DNA of 64,000 bases. It comes from Faecalibacter rhinopitheci. Its GTDB lineage: Bacteria > Bacteroidota > Bacteroidia > Flavobacteriales > Weeksellaceae. Below are positions 42,927 through 51,064 of this stretch, piece after piece; position 1 is the first letter of the stretch; every line of letters starts with the position of its first letter. A model generated the notes under the pieces. It searched no databases and was not told the origin of the DNA. It saw only the letters and a list, made by a program, of their open reading frames with translations. The position numbers and the translations under genes were made by a program. The stretch spans positions 62,001-126,000 of the forward strand of contig NZ_JADGIK010000001.1 in NCBI RefSeq assembly GCF_015234135.1. Direction: 5' to 3'.

Positions 42927-43007
42927 TTTGTTTACGTTTTACGTGATATGTTTTACGTAGTACGTTTCTAAAACTTAAAACGTGTTACGTATAACTTAAA
43001 ACTTAAT
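42927..43007. repeat. ACGT-rich repeat spacer between paaI and the thiolase gene
   Basis: An 81-base spacer with repeated TTTACGT words (42931-42944, 42951-42967) and inverted AAAACGTGTTACGT (42977-42990), which can fold into several competing hairpins. Similar to the spacer at 40907-40986; non-coding. Confidence 0.5.
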
Positions 43008-43421
43008 TTATTCTTCAATCAAAGGTTTACCTGTTCTAAAGCAAGTTCCTTTAAATAAAGCAATTAACTCATTGTGTTGATTCGTTACTTTAATATCATA
43101 AATTCCAGTTCGTTTTGTCGAAGAGACTTCTTGAGACTCAATTGTGAAGATATCGCCTTCACGACCTGCTTTTGTAAAAGAAATATGAACGTCTAAAGCG
43201 ACTGAAATATTATTATACATATTACAAGAAAAAGCAAATGCTGAATCTGCCATGGCAAAGGTTACCCCTCCATGAACTGTTCCAACGCCATTCATCATCT
43301 CTGGACGAACAACAGCTTGTAGTTTAGCATAGCCTTCTCTAACTTCGATCACTTCTAATCCTAACCATTCACTAAATTTATCGTGGTCAAGCATTGCTTT
43401 TAATAATCTTTGAGATTCCAT
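43008..43421 (-). CDS. paaI: PaaI, hydroxyphenylacetyl-CoA thioesterase
   Basis: 137 residues of the hot-dog fold. The catalytic block is VHGGVTFAMADSAFAF, with His50-Gly-Gly and Asp59 near the position of Asp61 in E. coli PaaI. It hydrolyses ring-hydroxylated phenylacetyl-CoAs and other stalled thioesters to rescue CoA. The start is at the head of a complete fold, 29 bases after paaH. Confidence 0.93.
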   Translation of the reverse strand: MESQRLLKAMLDHDKFSEWLGLEVIEVREGYAKLQAVVRPEMMNGVGTVHGGVTFAMADSAFAFSCNMYNNISVALDVHISFTKAGREGDIFTIESQEVSSTKRTGIYDIKVTNQHNELIALFKGTCFRTGKPLIEE

Positions 43422-43450
43422 TTTTTTGTGGTTTTGTAGTGTGATAAATT

Positions 43451-44608
43451 TTAGTAAAATGTTTGATTAGCTTTCACCATATTTCGGATGATTGGGCTTA
43501 AACGGTAACGGTCTTCGTGGTAGTAGTTGTACAATTCATCTAAATCATTTTGTACATTTTCAATTCCATATTCATCCGCCCATTGTAATAAGCCTTTTGG
43601 ATAATTCACTCCTTTTGTCATGGCTGTATCCAAATCCTCTTTCGTTGCAATGTTTAAGAATAAAGCATCGGCTGCTTCATTGATTAACATCACTAATACA
43701 CGTTTGTAAATTTTTTCTAATAATGCTTGATCTTGAGATGGTGCTTTTTTTTCTGCTCCTTCTGCATAATTGTAGAAACCACGTCCAGATTTACGTCCGT
43801 AGAAGCCCGCTTCGAATAAACGTTTTTGAGAAAACGATGGTTTGAAACGTGGATCATAAAAGAATGATTCGAAAATCGATTCAGTTACACGGTAATTGAC
43901 ATCGTGACCGATAAAATCCATTAATTCGAATGGTCCCATACGGAATCCACCAACAGAAGTCATTGCATAATCGATGGTTTCAGCATCAGCCACACCTTCT
44001 TCTAATAAACGAATGGCTTCGCTGTAAAAAGGACGAGCCACACGGTTGACAATGAAACCAGGTGTATCTTTCGTAATCACTGGTAACTTTCCTACCGATT
44101 GAATTAACGCTTTAATTTCTTCTGCTAACCCTTCACGTGTTTGTACAGCTGGAATAATTTCAACCAAGGCCATTAATGGCGCTGGATTGAAAAAGTGAAT
44201 TCCGATCACTCGTTCTGGTTTTGCACACGCAGAAGCTATAGAAGCAATGGATAAAGAGGAAGTGTTCGAGGCTAAAATACAGTTCTCAGAAACGATGTCT
44301 TCTACGTTTTTAAAAACAGTTTTTTTAATCTCTAAATTTTCGATAATTGCTTCGATGATTAAGTCACAAGAGGCAAATGCATTTAAATCTGCTGCATATT
44401 CGATGTTATTTTGAATTTCTTGAGCTTTCTCTGCTGTATATTTTTCCTTCGCTACTAACTTTTCAAAAGTCTTTGCTAAATTTTGTTTTGAACGATCTAA
44501 TGCGTCTTGATTGGTGTCATATAAAACGACTGCATGACCTGATTGTGCAAATACTTGCGCGATACCAGAACCCATGGCTCCACCACCAATAATTCCTACT
44601 TTCTTCAT
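43451..44608 (-). CDS. paaH: PaaH, 3-hydroxyadipyl-CoA dehydrogenase
   Basis: 385 residues. The N-terminal Rossmann domain begins VGIIGGGAMGSGIAQVFA. HFFNPAPLMALVEII and TPGFIVNRVARPFYSEA are typical of 3-hydroxyacyl-CoA dehydrogenases, and the catalytic His is in HFFNPAP. The C-terminal domain is duplicated (about 185-285 and 290-385), which explains why it is longer than the 280-residue FadB-type paralogues and shorter than E. coli PaaH. It oxidises 3-hydroxyadipyl-CoA with NAD. It starts three bases after paaG. Confidence 0.94.
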   Translation of the reverse strand: MKKVGIIGGGAMGSGIAQVFAQSGHAVVLYDTNQDALDRSKQNLAKTFEKLVAKEKYTAEKAQEIQNNIEYAADLNAFASCDLIIEAIIENLEIKKTVFKNVEDIVSENCILASNTSSLSIASIASACAKPERVIGIHFFNPAPLMALVEIIPAVQTREGLAEEIKALIQSVGKLPVITKDTPGFIVNRVARPFYSEAIRLLEEGVADAETIDYAMTSVGGFRMGPFELMDFIGHDVNYRVTESIFESFFYDPRFKPSFSQKRLFEAGFYGRKSGRGFYNYAEGAEKKAPSQDQALLEKIYKRVLVMLINEAADALFLNIATKEDLDTAMTKGVNYPKGLLQWADEYGIENVQNDLDELYNYYHEDRYRLSPIIRNMVKANQTFY

Positions 44609-44611
44609 CGT

Positions 44612-45397
44612 TTATTCTCCTTTAAAAACTGGATTTCTTTTTTCTAAGAATGCATCAACTCCTTCTTGATAATCTGAAGTTTTTCCTGCTTTGTCTTGAT
44701 AAATTCCCTCTTGTGTTAATTGTTCTTCAATTGAATTTTGGAAAGTTTGATTCAATAACTTCTTGGTATACGCTAAACCTTTCGTTGGTAAGTTCGCTAA
44801 TTTTGAAGCTAATTTTGAAACTTCTTCTTCGAATGTCTCATCCGAAAAATAGTCGTATATCATTCCAATTTCTTTGGCTTGCGAAGCAGGAACTTTATCT
44901 GCTAATAACATCATCGCTGATGCACGTTGCATTCCAATTAATCGAGGTAAGAAATACGTTCCTCCACAATCTGGAATTAAACCAATTTTAGAAAAAGCTT
45001 GAATAAAATTAGCTGATTTTTTTGCTACCACGATATCACACGCTAAAGCTAAGTTTGCACCTGCTCCGGCAGCAACACCATTAACAGCAGCAACAACTGG
45101 TTTATCCATATTTCTGATTTTTAAAACCAATGGATTATAATTTTCTGTTACAATTTTGTTGAAGTCGATGTCTTTTTCTTCTAACACTTCACCCAAATCT
45201 TGACCAGCGCAAAATGCTTTTCCTGTAGCCGTTAAAACGACTGCACGAACAGAAGAATCTTGAGCTGCAACATCTAAATGATGTTGAAGTGAATGAATCA
45301 TTTCGTGGTTAAAACTGTTGAAGACCGAAGGACGATTCAACGTAATCGTAGCAATTCCTCCTTCTTGTGTATATAGGATTGATGTTGAATTTTCCAT
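44612..45397 (-). CDS. paaG: PaaG, ring-1,2-epoxyphenylacetyl-CoA isomerase
   Basis: 261 residues from the ATG at 45397, close to the 262 of E. coli PaaG; an earlier ATG at 45415 would overlap paaD. The blocks FCAGQDLGEV, VNGVAAGAGANLALACDIVVA, and SKIGLIPDCGGTYFLPR are characteristic, the last containing the catalytic Asp of PaaG. It isomerises the ring epoxide to oxepin-CoA. A C-terminal DYQEGVDAFLEKRNPVFKG is typical of the family. Between paaD and paaH in the run. Confidence 0.95.
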   Translation of the reverse strand: MENSTSILYTQEGGIATITLNRPSVFNSFNHEMIHSLQHHLDVAAQDSSVRAVVLTATGKAFCAGQDLGEVLEEKDIDFNKIVTENYNPLVLKIRNMDKPVVAAVNGVAAGAGANLALACDIVVAKKSANFIQAFSKIGLIPDCGGTYFLPRLIGMQRASAMMLLADKVPASQAKEIGMIYDYFSDETFEEEVSKLASKLANLPTKGLAYTKKLLNQTFQNSIEEQLTQEGIYQDKAGKTSDYQEGVDAFLEKRNPVFKGE

Positions 45398-45402
45398 AAT
45401 TT

Positions 45403-45891
45403 TTAGTGATGACATTTGAAATAATCAAACGGTTCGTGACAATCATTACATTGATACATCGCTTTGCAGGCAGTCGAACCGAATTGACTGATTAGACGCG
45501 TATCGTGTGAACCACATTGTGGACATTCGATATTTTGTTCGTCTGAAAAGAGCGCATCGCTCGAAGGATTTTTAGTTGGAGGCGCAATACCATACGCCTT
45601 CATTTTTTGTTTTCCTTCTTCTGACATCCAATCAGTTGACCACGAAGGGCTCAACTGATTGATGACATTGATATTTTTTAATCCTTTTTCTACTAATTTT
45701 AGTCGAATCGAAATTGAAATAGCGCTCATTGCAGGACAACCAGAATAAGTTGGCGTAATTGTAACATTTACAGCTTCGTCCTCCTTGATTTCTACTTTTC
45801 GAACCACACCTAAATCCAAGACGCTAATCACTGGAATTTCAGGATCTGGAACTTCCTCCAAATATTGCCAAATTTCTTTTTCTGTTACCAT
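45403..45891 (-). CDS. paaD: PaaD, accessory subunit of phenylacetyl-CoA epoxidase
   Basis: 162 residues. The N-terminal DUF59/MIP18-type domain (about 1-90) carries VPDPEIPVISVLDLGVV and YSGCPAMSAI. The C-terminal zinc-ribbon-like part has CPQCGSHDT and QCNDCH, then Cys in FKCH. PaaD is needed for maturation of the epoxidase, probably for iron-sulfur or diiron loading. Its start overlaps the paaC stop by seven bases. Confidence 0.94.
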   Translation of the reverse strand: MVTEKEIWQYLEEVPDPEIPVISVLDLGVVRKVEIKEDEAVNVTITPTYSGCPAMSAISISIRLKLVEKGLKNINVINQLSPSWSTDWMSEEGKQKMKAYGIAPPTKNPSSDALFSDEQNIECPQCGSHDTRLISQFGSTACKAMYQCNDCHEPFDYFKCHH

Positions 45892-46661
45892 TGAGAGTTA
45901 GGATAAGTTCTTTGTAAATATTGTAAGTCGGTTAAGATAAATCCTAAATGTTCCGTATGGATTCCGTCTTTTCCTCCTTTTTGTGCAAATGCATTTTCAA
46001 CATCTGCTGTGATTGTAGCTTCTTCTAAAACTTCGTTCACTTTAGCTAACCAAGCCGCTTTAAATTCATTTGGATCAGCAATTAATCCTTCAGCTACTAA
46101 TGCTTTTTGGTAAGGTGCTAAAATAAATGCTTCATTTACATAAGGTAAAATATCATTTACTGCTTGTTGAATTTTATCGTGCGATTCTTGCGTCCCATCA
46201 CCTAAACGAATCATCCATTCAGATGACCATTTTAAATGATACTTCACCTCTTTAAAAGATTTCTCCGCAATAGATTGTAATTTTAAATCTTTTACTTTTA
46301 AGAATTGCTCTAATAAGAAATAGTGGTATGAATCGTAAAAGAATTGACGTGCAACGGTATCTCCGAAGTGACCATTTGGCAATTCAACTAACAATAAGTT
46401 TTTATACTCGCGTTCTTCACGTAACATCGCTAAAGTATCTTCCGTAGCTCCGTTTCCGATCATTTCAGCAGCATAATCGTAATAGTTAGAAGTTTGTCCT
46501 AATAAATCTAAAGCCATATTAGACATTGCGATGTCTTGCTCTAAAATTGGACCGTGACCACACCATTCGCATAAACGTTGTGCCAAAATCAGATTTGTAT
46601 CTGCTAAATGCAAGATAAAATCGATGTAATTTTGATTGTTTTGATAAGCTGTTGCTGTCAT
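45885..46661 (-). CDS. paaC: PaaC, structural subunit of phenylacetyl-CoA epoxidase
   Basis: 258 residues of a ferritin-like helical fold that has lost its diiron ligands. Blocks are LADTNLILAQRLCEWCGHGP, DIAMSNMALDLLGQ, WSSEWMIRLGDGTQESHDK and LQYLQRTYPNSQW. It forms the heterodimeric core with PaaA. It overlaps paaD by seven bases and follows paaB after three, so translation is probably coupled. Confidence 0.95.
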   Translation of the reverse strand: MTATAYQNNQNYIDFILHLADTNLILAQRLCEWCGHGPILEQDIAMSNMALDLLGQTSNYYDYAAEMIGNGATEDTLAMLREEREYKNLLLVELPNGHFGDTVARQFFYDSYHYFLLEQFLKVKDLKLQSIAEKSFKEVKYHLKWSSEWMIRLGDGTQESHDKIQQAVNDILPYVNEAFILAPYQKALVAEGLIADPNEFKAAWLAKVNEVLEEATITADVENAFAQKGGKDGIHTEHLGFILTDLQYLQRTYPNSQW

Positions 46662-46664
46662 AAA

Positions 46665-46952
46665 TTACATGTTTTTAATTTCTTCTGGTACATCATAAAA
46701 AGTTGGGTGACGGTAAACTTTGTCCTCTGCAGGATCAAAGAATTGTTCCGCTTCATCTGGATTAGAAGCGTGAATGTTTTTAGATTCTACAACCCAAATA
46801 CTTACACCCTCTAAACGACGCGTATAGACATCACGAGCATTTTCTAAAGCCATCATTTCGTCTGCAGCATGTAAGCTACCAACGTGTTTATGATCTAAAC
46901 CTTGTTTACTTCTAATGAATACTTCCCATAAAGGCCAATCTCTATTTTCCAT
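46665..46952 (-). CDS. paaB: PaaB, bridging subunit of phenylacetyl-CoA epoxidase
   Basis: 95 residues matching PaaB throughout: WPLWEVFIRSKQGLDHKHVGSLHAADEMMALENARDVYTRR in several blocks, then VWVVE-like SIWVVESKNI and a C-terminal DVPEEIKNM. It is a small non-catalytic subunit that brings two PaaAC dimers together. Four bases separate it from paaA. Confidence 0.95.
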   Translation of the reverse strand: MENRDWPLWEVFIRSKQGLDHKHVGSLHAADEMMALENARDVYTRRLEGVSIWVVESKNIHASNPDEAEQFFDPAEDKVYRHPTFYDVPEEIKNM

Positions 46953-46956
46953 CTTT

Positions 46957-47922
46957 TTATGCGTTTTTGCGTTGTTCTTGTTCTAATTGTCTTTGTTTTC
47001 TTTTTTCGTGGTAAGCTGTTGCTGCATCTCTTACCCACGCTCCATTTTCATGTGCTGTACGACGGGCATCTAAACGTTGTTTGTTACATTTACCGTTTCC
47101 TTTGACAACGTTCCAGAATTCTTCCCAATCAATTTCACCGAAATCATATTGACCTTTTTCCTCGTTCCATTTTAAATCTGGATCTGGAATTGTTAATCCT
47201 AAATATTCTGCTTGAGGAACCGATATATCTACAAAACGTTGACGTAATTCATCATTTGAGAAACGTTTAATTCTCCATCTCATTGATAATTCTGAATTTG
47301 ATGATACATCATCAGCAGGTCCAAACATCATTAAAGTAGGCCACCACCAACGGTTCATTGCATCTTGTAACATCGCTTTTTGTTCAGGCGTACCTTTTGA
47401 TAAAACAACTAAAGATTCGTAACCTTGTCTTTGGTGGAATGATTCCTCTTTACAAACACGTACCATTGCACGTGCATAAGGTCCGTAAGAAGCGCGACAT
47501 AACGGCACTTGGTTTAAAATTGCTGCACCATCTACTAACCATCCAATCATTCCAATATCTGCCCACGTTAAAGTTGGGTAATTGAAGATTGATGAATATT
47601 TAGCTTTCCCAGAGTGTAAGTCATTTAAAGTCTGAATACGAGAAACACCTAAAGTTTCTGCTGCACAGTATAAGTATAAACCGTGACCAGCTTCATCTTG
47701 TACTTTCGCTAACAAAATTTTCTTTCTGTTTAACGACGGTGCTCTTGTAATCCAGTTTGCTTCTGGCAACATACCAACAATCTCTGAATGAGCATGTTGT
47801 GAAATTTGTCTAATTAATGTTTTGCGGTATGCTTCTGGCATCCAATCTTTTGGTTCGATACGAACTTCGTTATCAATCTTTTGATCAAAAATTGCTTGTA
47901 AATCGATTTCTTTTGCACTCAT
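46957..47922 (-). CDS. paaA: PaaA, catalytic diiron subunit of phenylacetyl-CoA epoxidase
   Basis: 321 residues. The diiron ligands of the ferritin-like fold are present: Glu47, Glu77 and His80 in QDEAGH, Asp131, and Glu160 with His163 in KEESFH. These agree with the E. coli enzyme after an offset of five. It activates oxygen and forms the 1,2-epoxide of phenylacetyl-CoA. [14 protein letters not shown] and NKQRLDARR are PaaA-specific blocks. It heads the ABCD subunit genes after paaE. Confidence 0.97.
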   Translation of the reverse strand: MSAKEIDLQAIFDQKIDNEVRIEPKDWMPEAYRKTLIRQISQHAHSEIVGMLPEANWITRAPSLNRKKILLAKVQDEAGHGLYLYCAAETLGVSRIQTLNDLHSGKAKYSSIFNYPTLTWADIGMIGWLVDGAAILNQVPLCRASYGPYARAMVRVCKEESFHQRQGYESLVVLSKGTPEQKAMLQDAMNRWWWPTLMMFGPADDVSSNSELSMRWRIKRFSNDELRQRFVDISVPQAEYLGLTIPDPDLKWNEEKGQYDFGEIDWEEFWNVVKGNGKCNKQRLDARRTAHENGAWVRDAATAYHEKRKQRQLEQEQRKNA

Positions 47923-47945
47923 TTTTTTTACTTTTTAAAGAGTTA

Positions 47946-49028
47946 TTATTTGGCATCAAAATCTACTACTACATTCGCAGAACGTGGATGCGCTTGACAT
48001 GATAATACAAATCCTGCAGCTAATTCGTCTGGCTCTAATGAATAGTTGATGTCCATCTCCACTTCACCTTCCAATACTTTACACTTACAAGTGGCACACA
48101 CACCACCTTTACAAGCATAAGGTAAATCGGCTCCGTTTTCTAAAGCTGCATCTAAGATTGTAACTCCGTTGTATCCTAAATCCATTTGTAAAGAAGTCGC
48201 ATCTAATTTTACAGTTACTTTACTCATAGTATCATCAGAAACAGCCATTGTATTTTGACGTTCAGCTTTTTTAGCTTCGGCAGAAGCACTATAAAATAAT
48301 TCGAAGTGAACATTTTTCGCATCAACTCCAGCAGCAACTAATGCATCACGTCCTCCTAAAATCATTTCTTCAGGCCCGCATAAGAATACTTCTCCAATTG
48401 CTTTAGGATCTAAAATATTTTGTAAGAAGTATTCAATTTTTTCTTTGGTAATACGACCACTTAAAATCTCAGCATCAGCCGTTTCACGACTTAAAATATT
48501 GTAAACGCTGATGCGCTCCATATATTTATTTTTTAATGCTTCGATTTCTTCCTTAAAAATGATCGATCCTTTATTTTTATTCCCGTAAATCAATACAAAT
48601 TGACTATTCGGTTCTGATTGTAAGACTGTTTTAATGATTGATAATACAGGTGTAATTCCTGATCCTGCTACTATACCAACATATAATTTAGTGTTCTCAG
48701 GATTAATTTCTGTATAGAAATTTCCTTGAGGTATCATCACATCTAAAGTATCTCCAACTTTTAAATCGTTATTAATGTATGTAGAGAAAATTCCATCTGT
48801 AATTTTCTTAACTGCAACACGCAATTCACCATCTAAAGGACTTGAACAGATTGAGTAAGAACGTCTAATCTCTTCTTCGTTTTTGATATCTTTAAATGTA
48901 AGGTATTGCCCTTGTTTAAAGTTAAAATCGTTTTGTAATTCAGCAGGTACATCAAGCACAACTGAAACACATTCTGATGTTTCGCGCTTAACTTGTTTTA
49001 CTGTTAATTTATGAAAATTGATAGCCAT
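47946..49028 (-). CDS. paaE: PaaE, reductase subunit of phenylacetyl-CoA epoxidase
   Basis: 360 residues in the order FAD domain (about 1-105, RRSYSICSSP), NAD(P) domain (about 110-235, GIVAGSGITPVLSI and VFLCGPEEMI) and plant-type ferredoxin domain (about 270-360). The [2Fe-2S] ligands are Cys306, Cys311, Cys314 and Cys344. It passes electrons from NADPH to the diiron site of PaaA. It starts three bases after the TetR gene, so repressor and epoxidase genes share a transcript. Confidence 0.95.
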   Translation of the reverse strand: MAINFHKLTVKQVKRETSECVSVVLDVPAELQNDFNFKQGQYLTFKDIKNEEEIRRSYSICSSPLDGELRVAVKKITDGIFSTYINNDLKVGDTLDVMIPQGNFYTEINPENTKLYVGIVAGSGITPVLSIIKTVLQSEPNSQFVLIYGNKNKGSIIFKEEIEALKNKYMERISVYNILSRETADAEILSGRITKEKIEYFLQNILDPKAIGEVFLCGPEEMILGGRDALVAAGVDAKNVHFELFYSASAEAKKAERQNTMAVSDDTMSKVTVKLDATSLQMDLGYNGVTILDAALENGADLPYACKGGVCATCKCKVLEGEVEMDINYSLEPDELAAGFVLSCQAHPRSANVVVDFDAK

Positions 49029-49031
49029 AGC

Positions 49032-49604
49032 TTATTTTTTTAATCCATTTACTAAGAACGTGGTTAGATCGGCTTGTAATTCCTCAGGAGAAATTTCTCG
49101 GTTAGGTTTATACCACAATTCTATCCAACGTAATGATGATAATAAGGTGAAAAGAGCAACAGAAACATTGATTTGTTTGAATTCTCCCGTTTGCATTCCC
49201 TTCGTTAAGATATTTGCAATACGATTTTCATACCCTTTACGAACTTCCTTATATAATTTCTTTTTTGGTTCAGATAAATTCTTCCAATCGTTATTTGCAA
49301 CAGAAACTTCATTGGGACGTTCAATCATTAATTTAACATGCGTTTCAATTAAATGTGCCAATTTCTCAGAATGACTTTGATTTGCTTCTTCAATTTCTGT
49401 GATGAACGATAAATACTCATGAGCAACGCTGAAACAAATCTCTTCTAGAATTTCATCTTTTGAACGAATATGATTATACAAACTCGCAGCTTCAATTCCA
49501 ACCTTTTCAGCTAATTCTCGCATAGATGTTGCGGAATAACCTTTTTGTTTAAAAATGATGGCAGCTTCTCTGATGATTAGTTCTTTCCTACTCTGTTTCG
49601 CCAT
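49032..49604 (-). CDS. paaR: TetR/AcrR family regulator, probable PaaR
   Basis: 190 residues. The N-terminal helix-turn-helix is clear: EAAIIFKQKGYSATSMRELAEKVGIEAASLYNHIRSKDEIL (about 12-52 in blocks). The C-terminal ligand domain is of unknown fold detail. TetR-type PaaR proteins in other bacteria repress paa genes and release DNA on binding phenylacetyl-CoA. Its position between paaK and paaE, with palindromes ahead of paaK and the porin gene, supports the same role here; the ligand is inference. Confidence 0.85.
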   Translation of the reverse strand: MAKQSRKELIIREAAIIFKQKGYSATSMRELAEKVGIEAASLYNHIRSKDEILEEICFSVAHEYLSFITEIEEANQSHSEKLAHLIETHVKLMIERPNEVSVANNDWKNLSEPKKKLYKEVRKGYENRIANILTKGMQTGEFKQINVSVALFTLLSSLRWIELWYKPNREISPEELQADLTTFLVNGLKK

Positions 49605-49609
49605 TCGAT

Positions 49610-50947
49610 TTATGCTTCCCTTTTATCAATAATTCGATTTAATTTACCACCATCACTCATTGGTAAATCACCGTTTTGATAAAGTTTAACACTCATTCCT
49701 AGTCCGATATTATCTTTAATTTTCTTTTGAACATTAGAAATTAATTTTTTTACTTCATCTGGAGCTCCACCATTTAAATCGTTGATTGGAATACCGTAAT
49801 GATTAAAATAATTCGGATTAATTTCAATTCCAACTTCTACAGCATCCATATTTTTTGGACGAGATAAAACCACTTGGTAATTTGGAGATAATTGTGGGAA
49901 ATCTGGTAAAATATCAGCTACCTGCGTATGGAAGAAGTTCACACCTCTAATAATCATCATATCATCTGCACGACCAATTATAGGTCCCATTTTAATATGA
50001 GTTCTTTTTTCAGAATGTTCGTAAGTTAGTGTAGTAATATCACCTGTCCAGTAACGTATCATTGGCATAGCTTCTTTTGTTAGAGAAGTTAAAACTAATA
50101 CACCTGGTTCACCGTATGGTAAGGGTTCACCTGTTACTTTATCTACAATTTCCGGGAAAAAGTGATCTTCCCAAATATAACTTCCTGTACCTTTTTCTTC
50201 AAAATCTTCATTTGAAACTCCAGGTCCAATGATTTCACTTAAACCATAGATATTGGCTGCAGATAAATTTAATCCAGTTTCAACTTCTTTACGTAAAGCT
50301 TCAGACCAAGGTTCAGCACCTAAAACTCCAATTTTTAAATTAAAGTCGCGGATATCTTCTCCTCTTTTCTTTAGTTCTTCAGCAATTGTTAAGGCATATG
50401 ATGGTGTAGCGGTTAAAGCTTCTGCTTGGAAGTCTTTTAATAACATAATTTGCTTTTCGGTACCACCTCCTGAAATTGGAACAACTGTCATTCCTAATTT
50501 TTCAGCTCCATAATGGATTCCAATACCTCCTGTAAAAAGACCGTAACCATATGCATTTTGCAATTTCATACCAGGCGTACATCCAGCAGCAGCTAGTGAG
50601 CGTGCAACTACTTCTGAAAAAATCTCAATATCATTTTTCGTGTAAGCTACAACTGTAGGTTTCCCTGTTGTGCCGCTTGAACAATGTACACGCGACAATT
50701 CTGTCTGTGGTACAGCAAGCATACCAAAAGGATAATTATCACGTAAATGATTTTTCTTAGTGAAAGGTAATTTATGTAAATCATTGATAGATTTAATTTC
50801 ATTTAAATTAACCCCAGCTTGATCATATAAGTCCTTGTAAAAAGGAATGTTATTATAAGCACGTTGCAGCGTGTTTACTAATCTTTCATTTTGAATTGTA
50901 CGCAATTTATCAATTGGCATCAATTCCATATCAGTATTAAAGATCAT
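49610..50947 (-). CDS. paaK: PaaK, phenylacetate-CoA ligase
   Basis: 445 residues from the ATG at 50947; a longer frame begins upstream of the -7 element and is rejected. The ATP-binding loop is SSGTTGKPTVVAY, with AYGYGLFTGGIGIHYG and YGLSEIIGPGVS, then the GRADDMMIIRGVN hinge, all PaaK wording. It activates phenylacetate with ATP and CoA to give phenylacetyl-CoA, the first step of the pathway and the probable inducer. First gene of the long catabolic run; its ending overlaps none, with five bases to the regulator gene. Confidence 0.96.
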   Translation of the reverse strand: MIFNTDMELMPIDKLRTIQNERLVNTLQRAYNNIPFYKDLYDQAGVNLNEIKSINDLHKLPFTKKNHLRDNYPFGMLAVPQTELSRVHCSSGTTGKPTVVAYTKNDIEIFSEVVARSLAAAGCTPGMKLQNAYGYGLFTGGIGIHYGAEKLGMTVVPISGGGTEKQIMLLKDFQAEALTATPSYALTIAEELKKRGEDIRDFNLKIGVLGAEPWSEALRKEVETGLNLSAANIYGLSEIIGPGVSNEDFEEKGTGSYIWEDHFFPEIVDKVTGEPLPYGEPGVLVLTSLTKEAMPMIRYWTGDITTLTYEHSEKRTHIKMGPIIGRADDMMIIRGVNFFHTQVADILPDFPQLSPNYQVVLSRPKNMDAVEVGIEINPNYFNHYGIPINDLNGGAPDEVKKLISNVQKKIKDNIGLGMSVKLYQNGDLPMSDGGKLNRIIDKREA

Positions 50948-50979
50948 ATCTTGATTGTGGTGTTTGAAATACGTTAATC

Positions 50980-50987
50980 CAAAAATA
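50980..50987 (-). promoter_or_regulatory. -7 element of the paaK promoter
   Basis: Reads TATTTTTG on the minus strand, a perfect TAnnTTTG match, 32 bases before the paaK ATG. The palindrome at 51006-51021 lies where the -33 region would be. Confidence 0.55.
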
Positions 50988-51005
50988 GAAAAAAATATTA
51001 AACAA

Positions 51006-51021
51006 ACTAACATTTGTTAGT
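51006..51021. promoter_or_regulatory. Candidate TetR/PaaR operator ahead of paaK
   Basis: ACTAACATTTGTTAGT is a perfect 7-2-7 palindrome 18 bases upstream of the -7 element. It shares ACnAACAnnTGTTnGT with the palindrome ahead of the porin gene at 57265-57280. Confidence 0.6.
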
Positions 51022-51064
51022 AAAATTATTGTGTTTTTTTTTACACCAAACACCACATCCAGAT

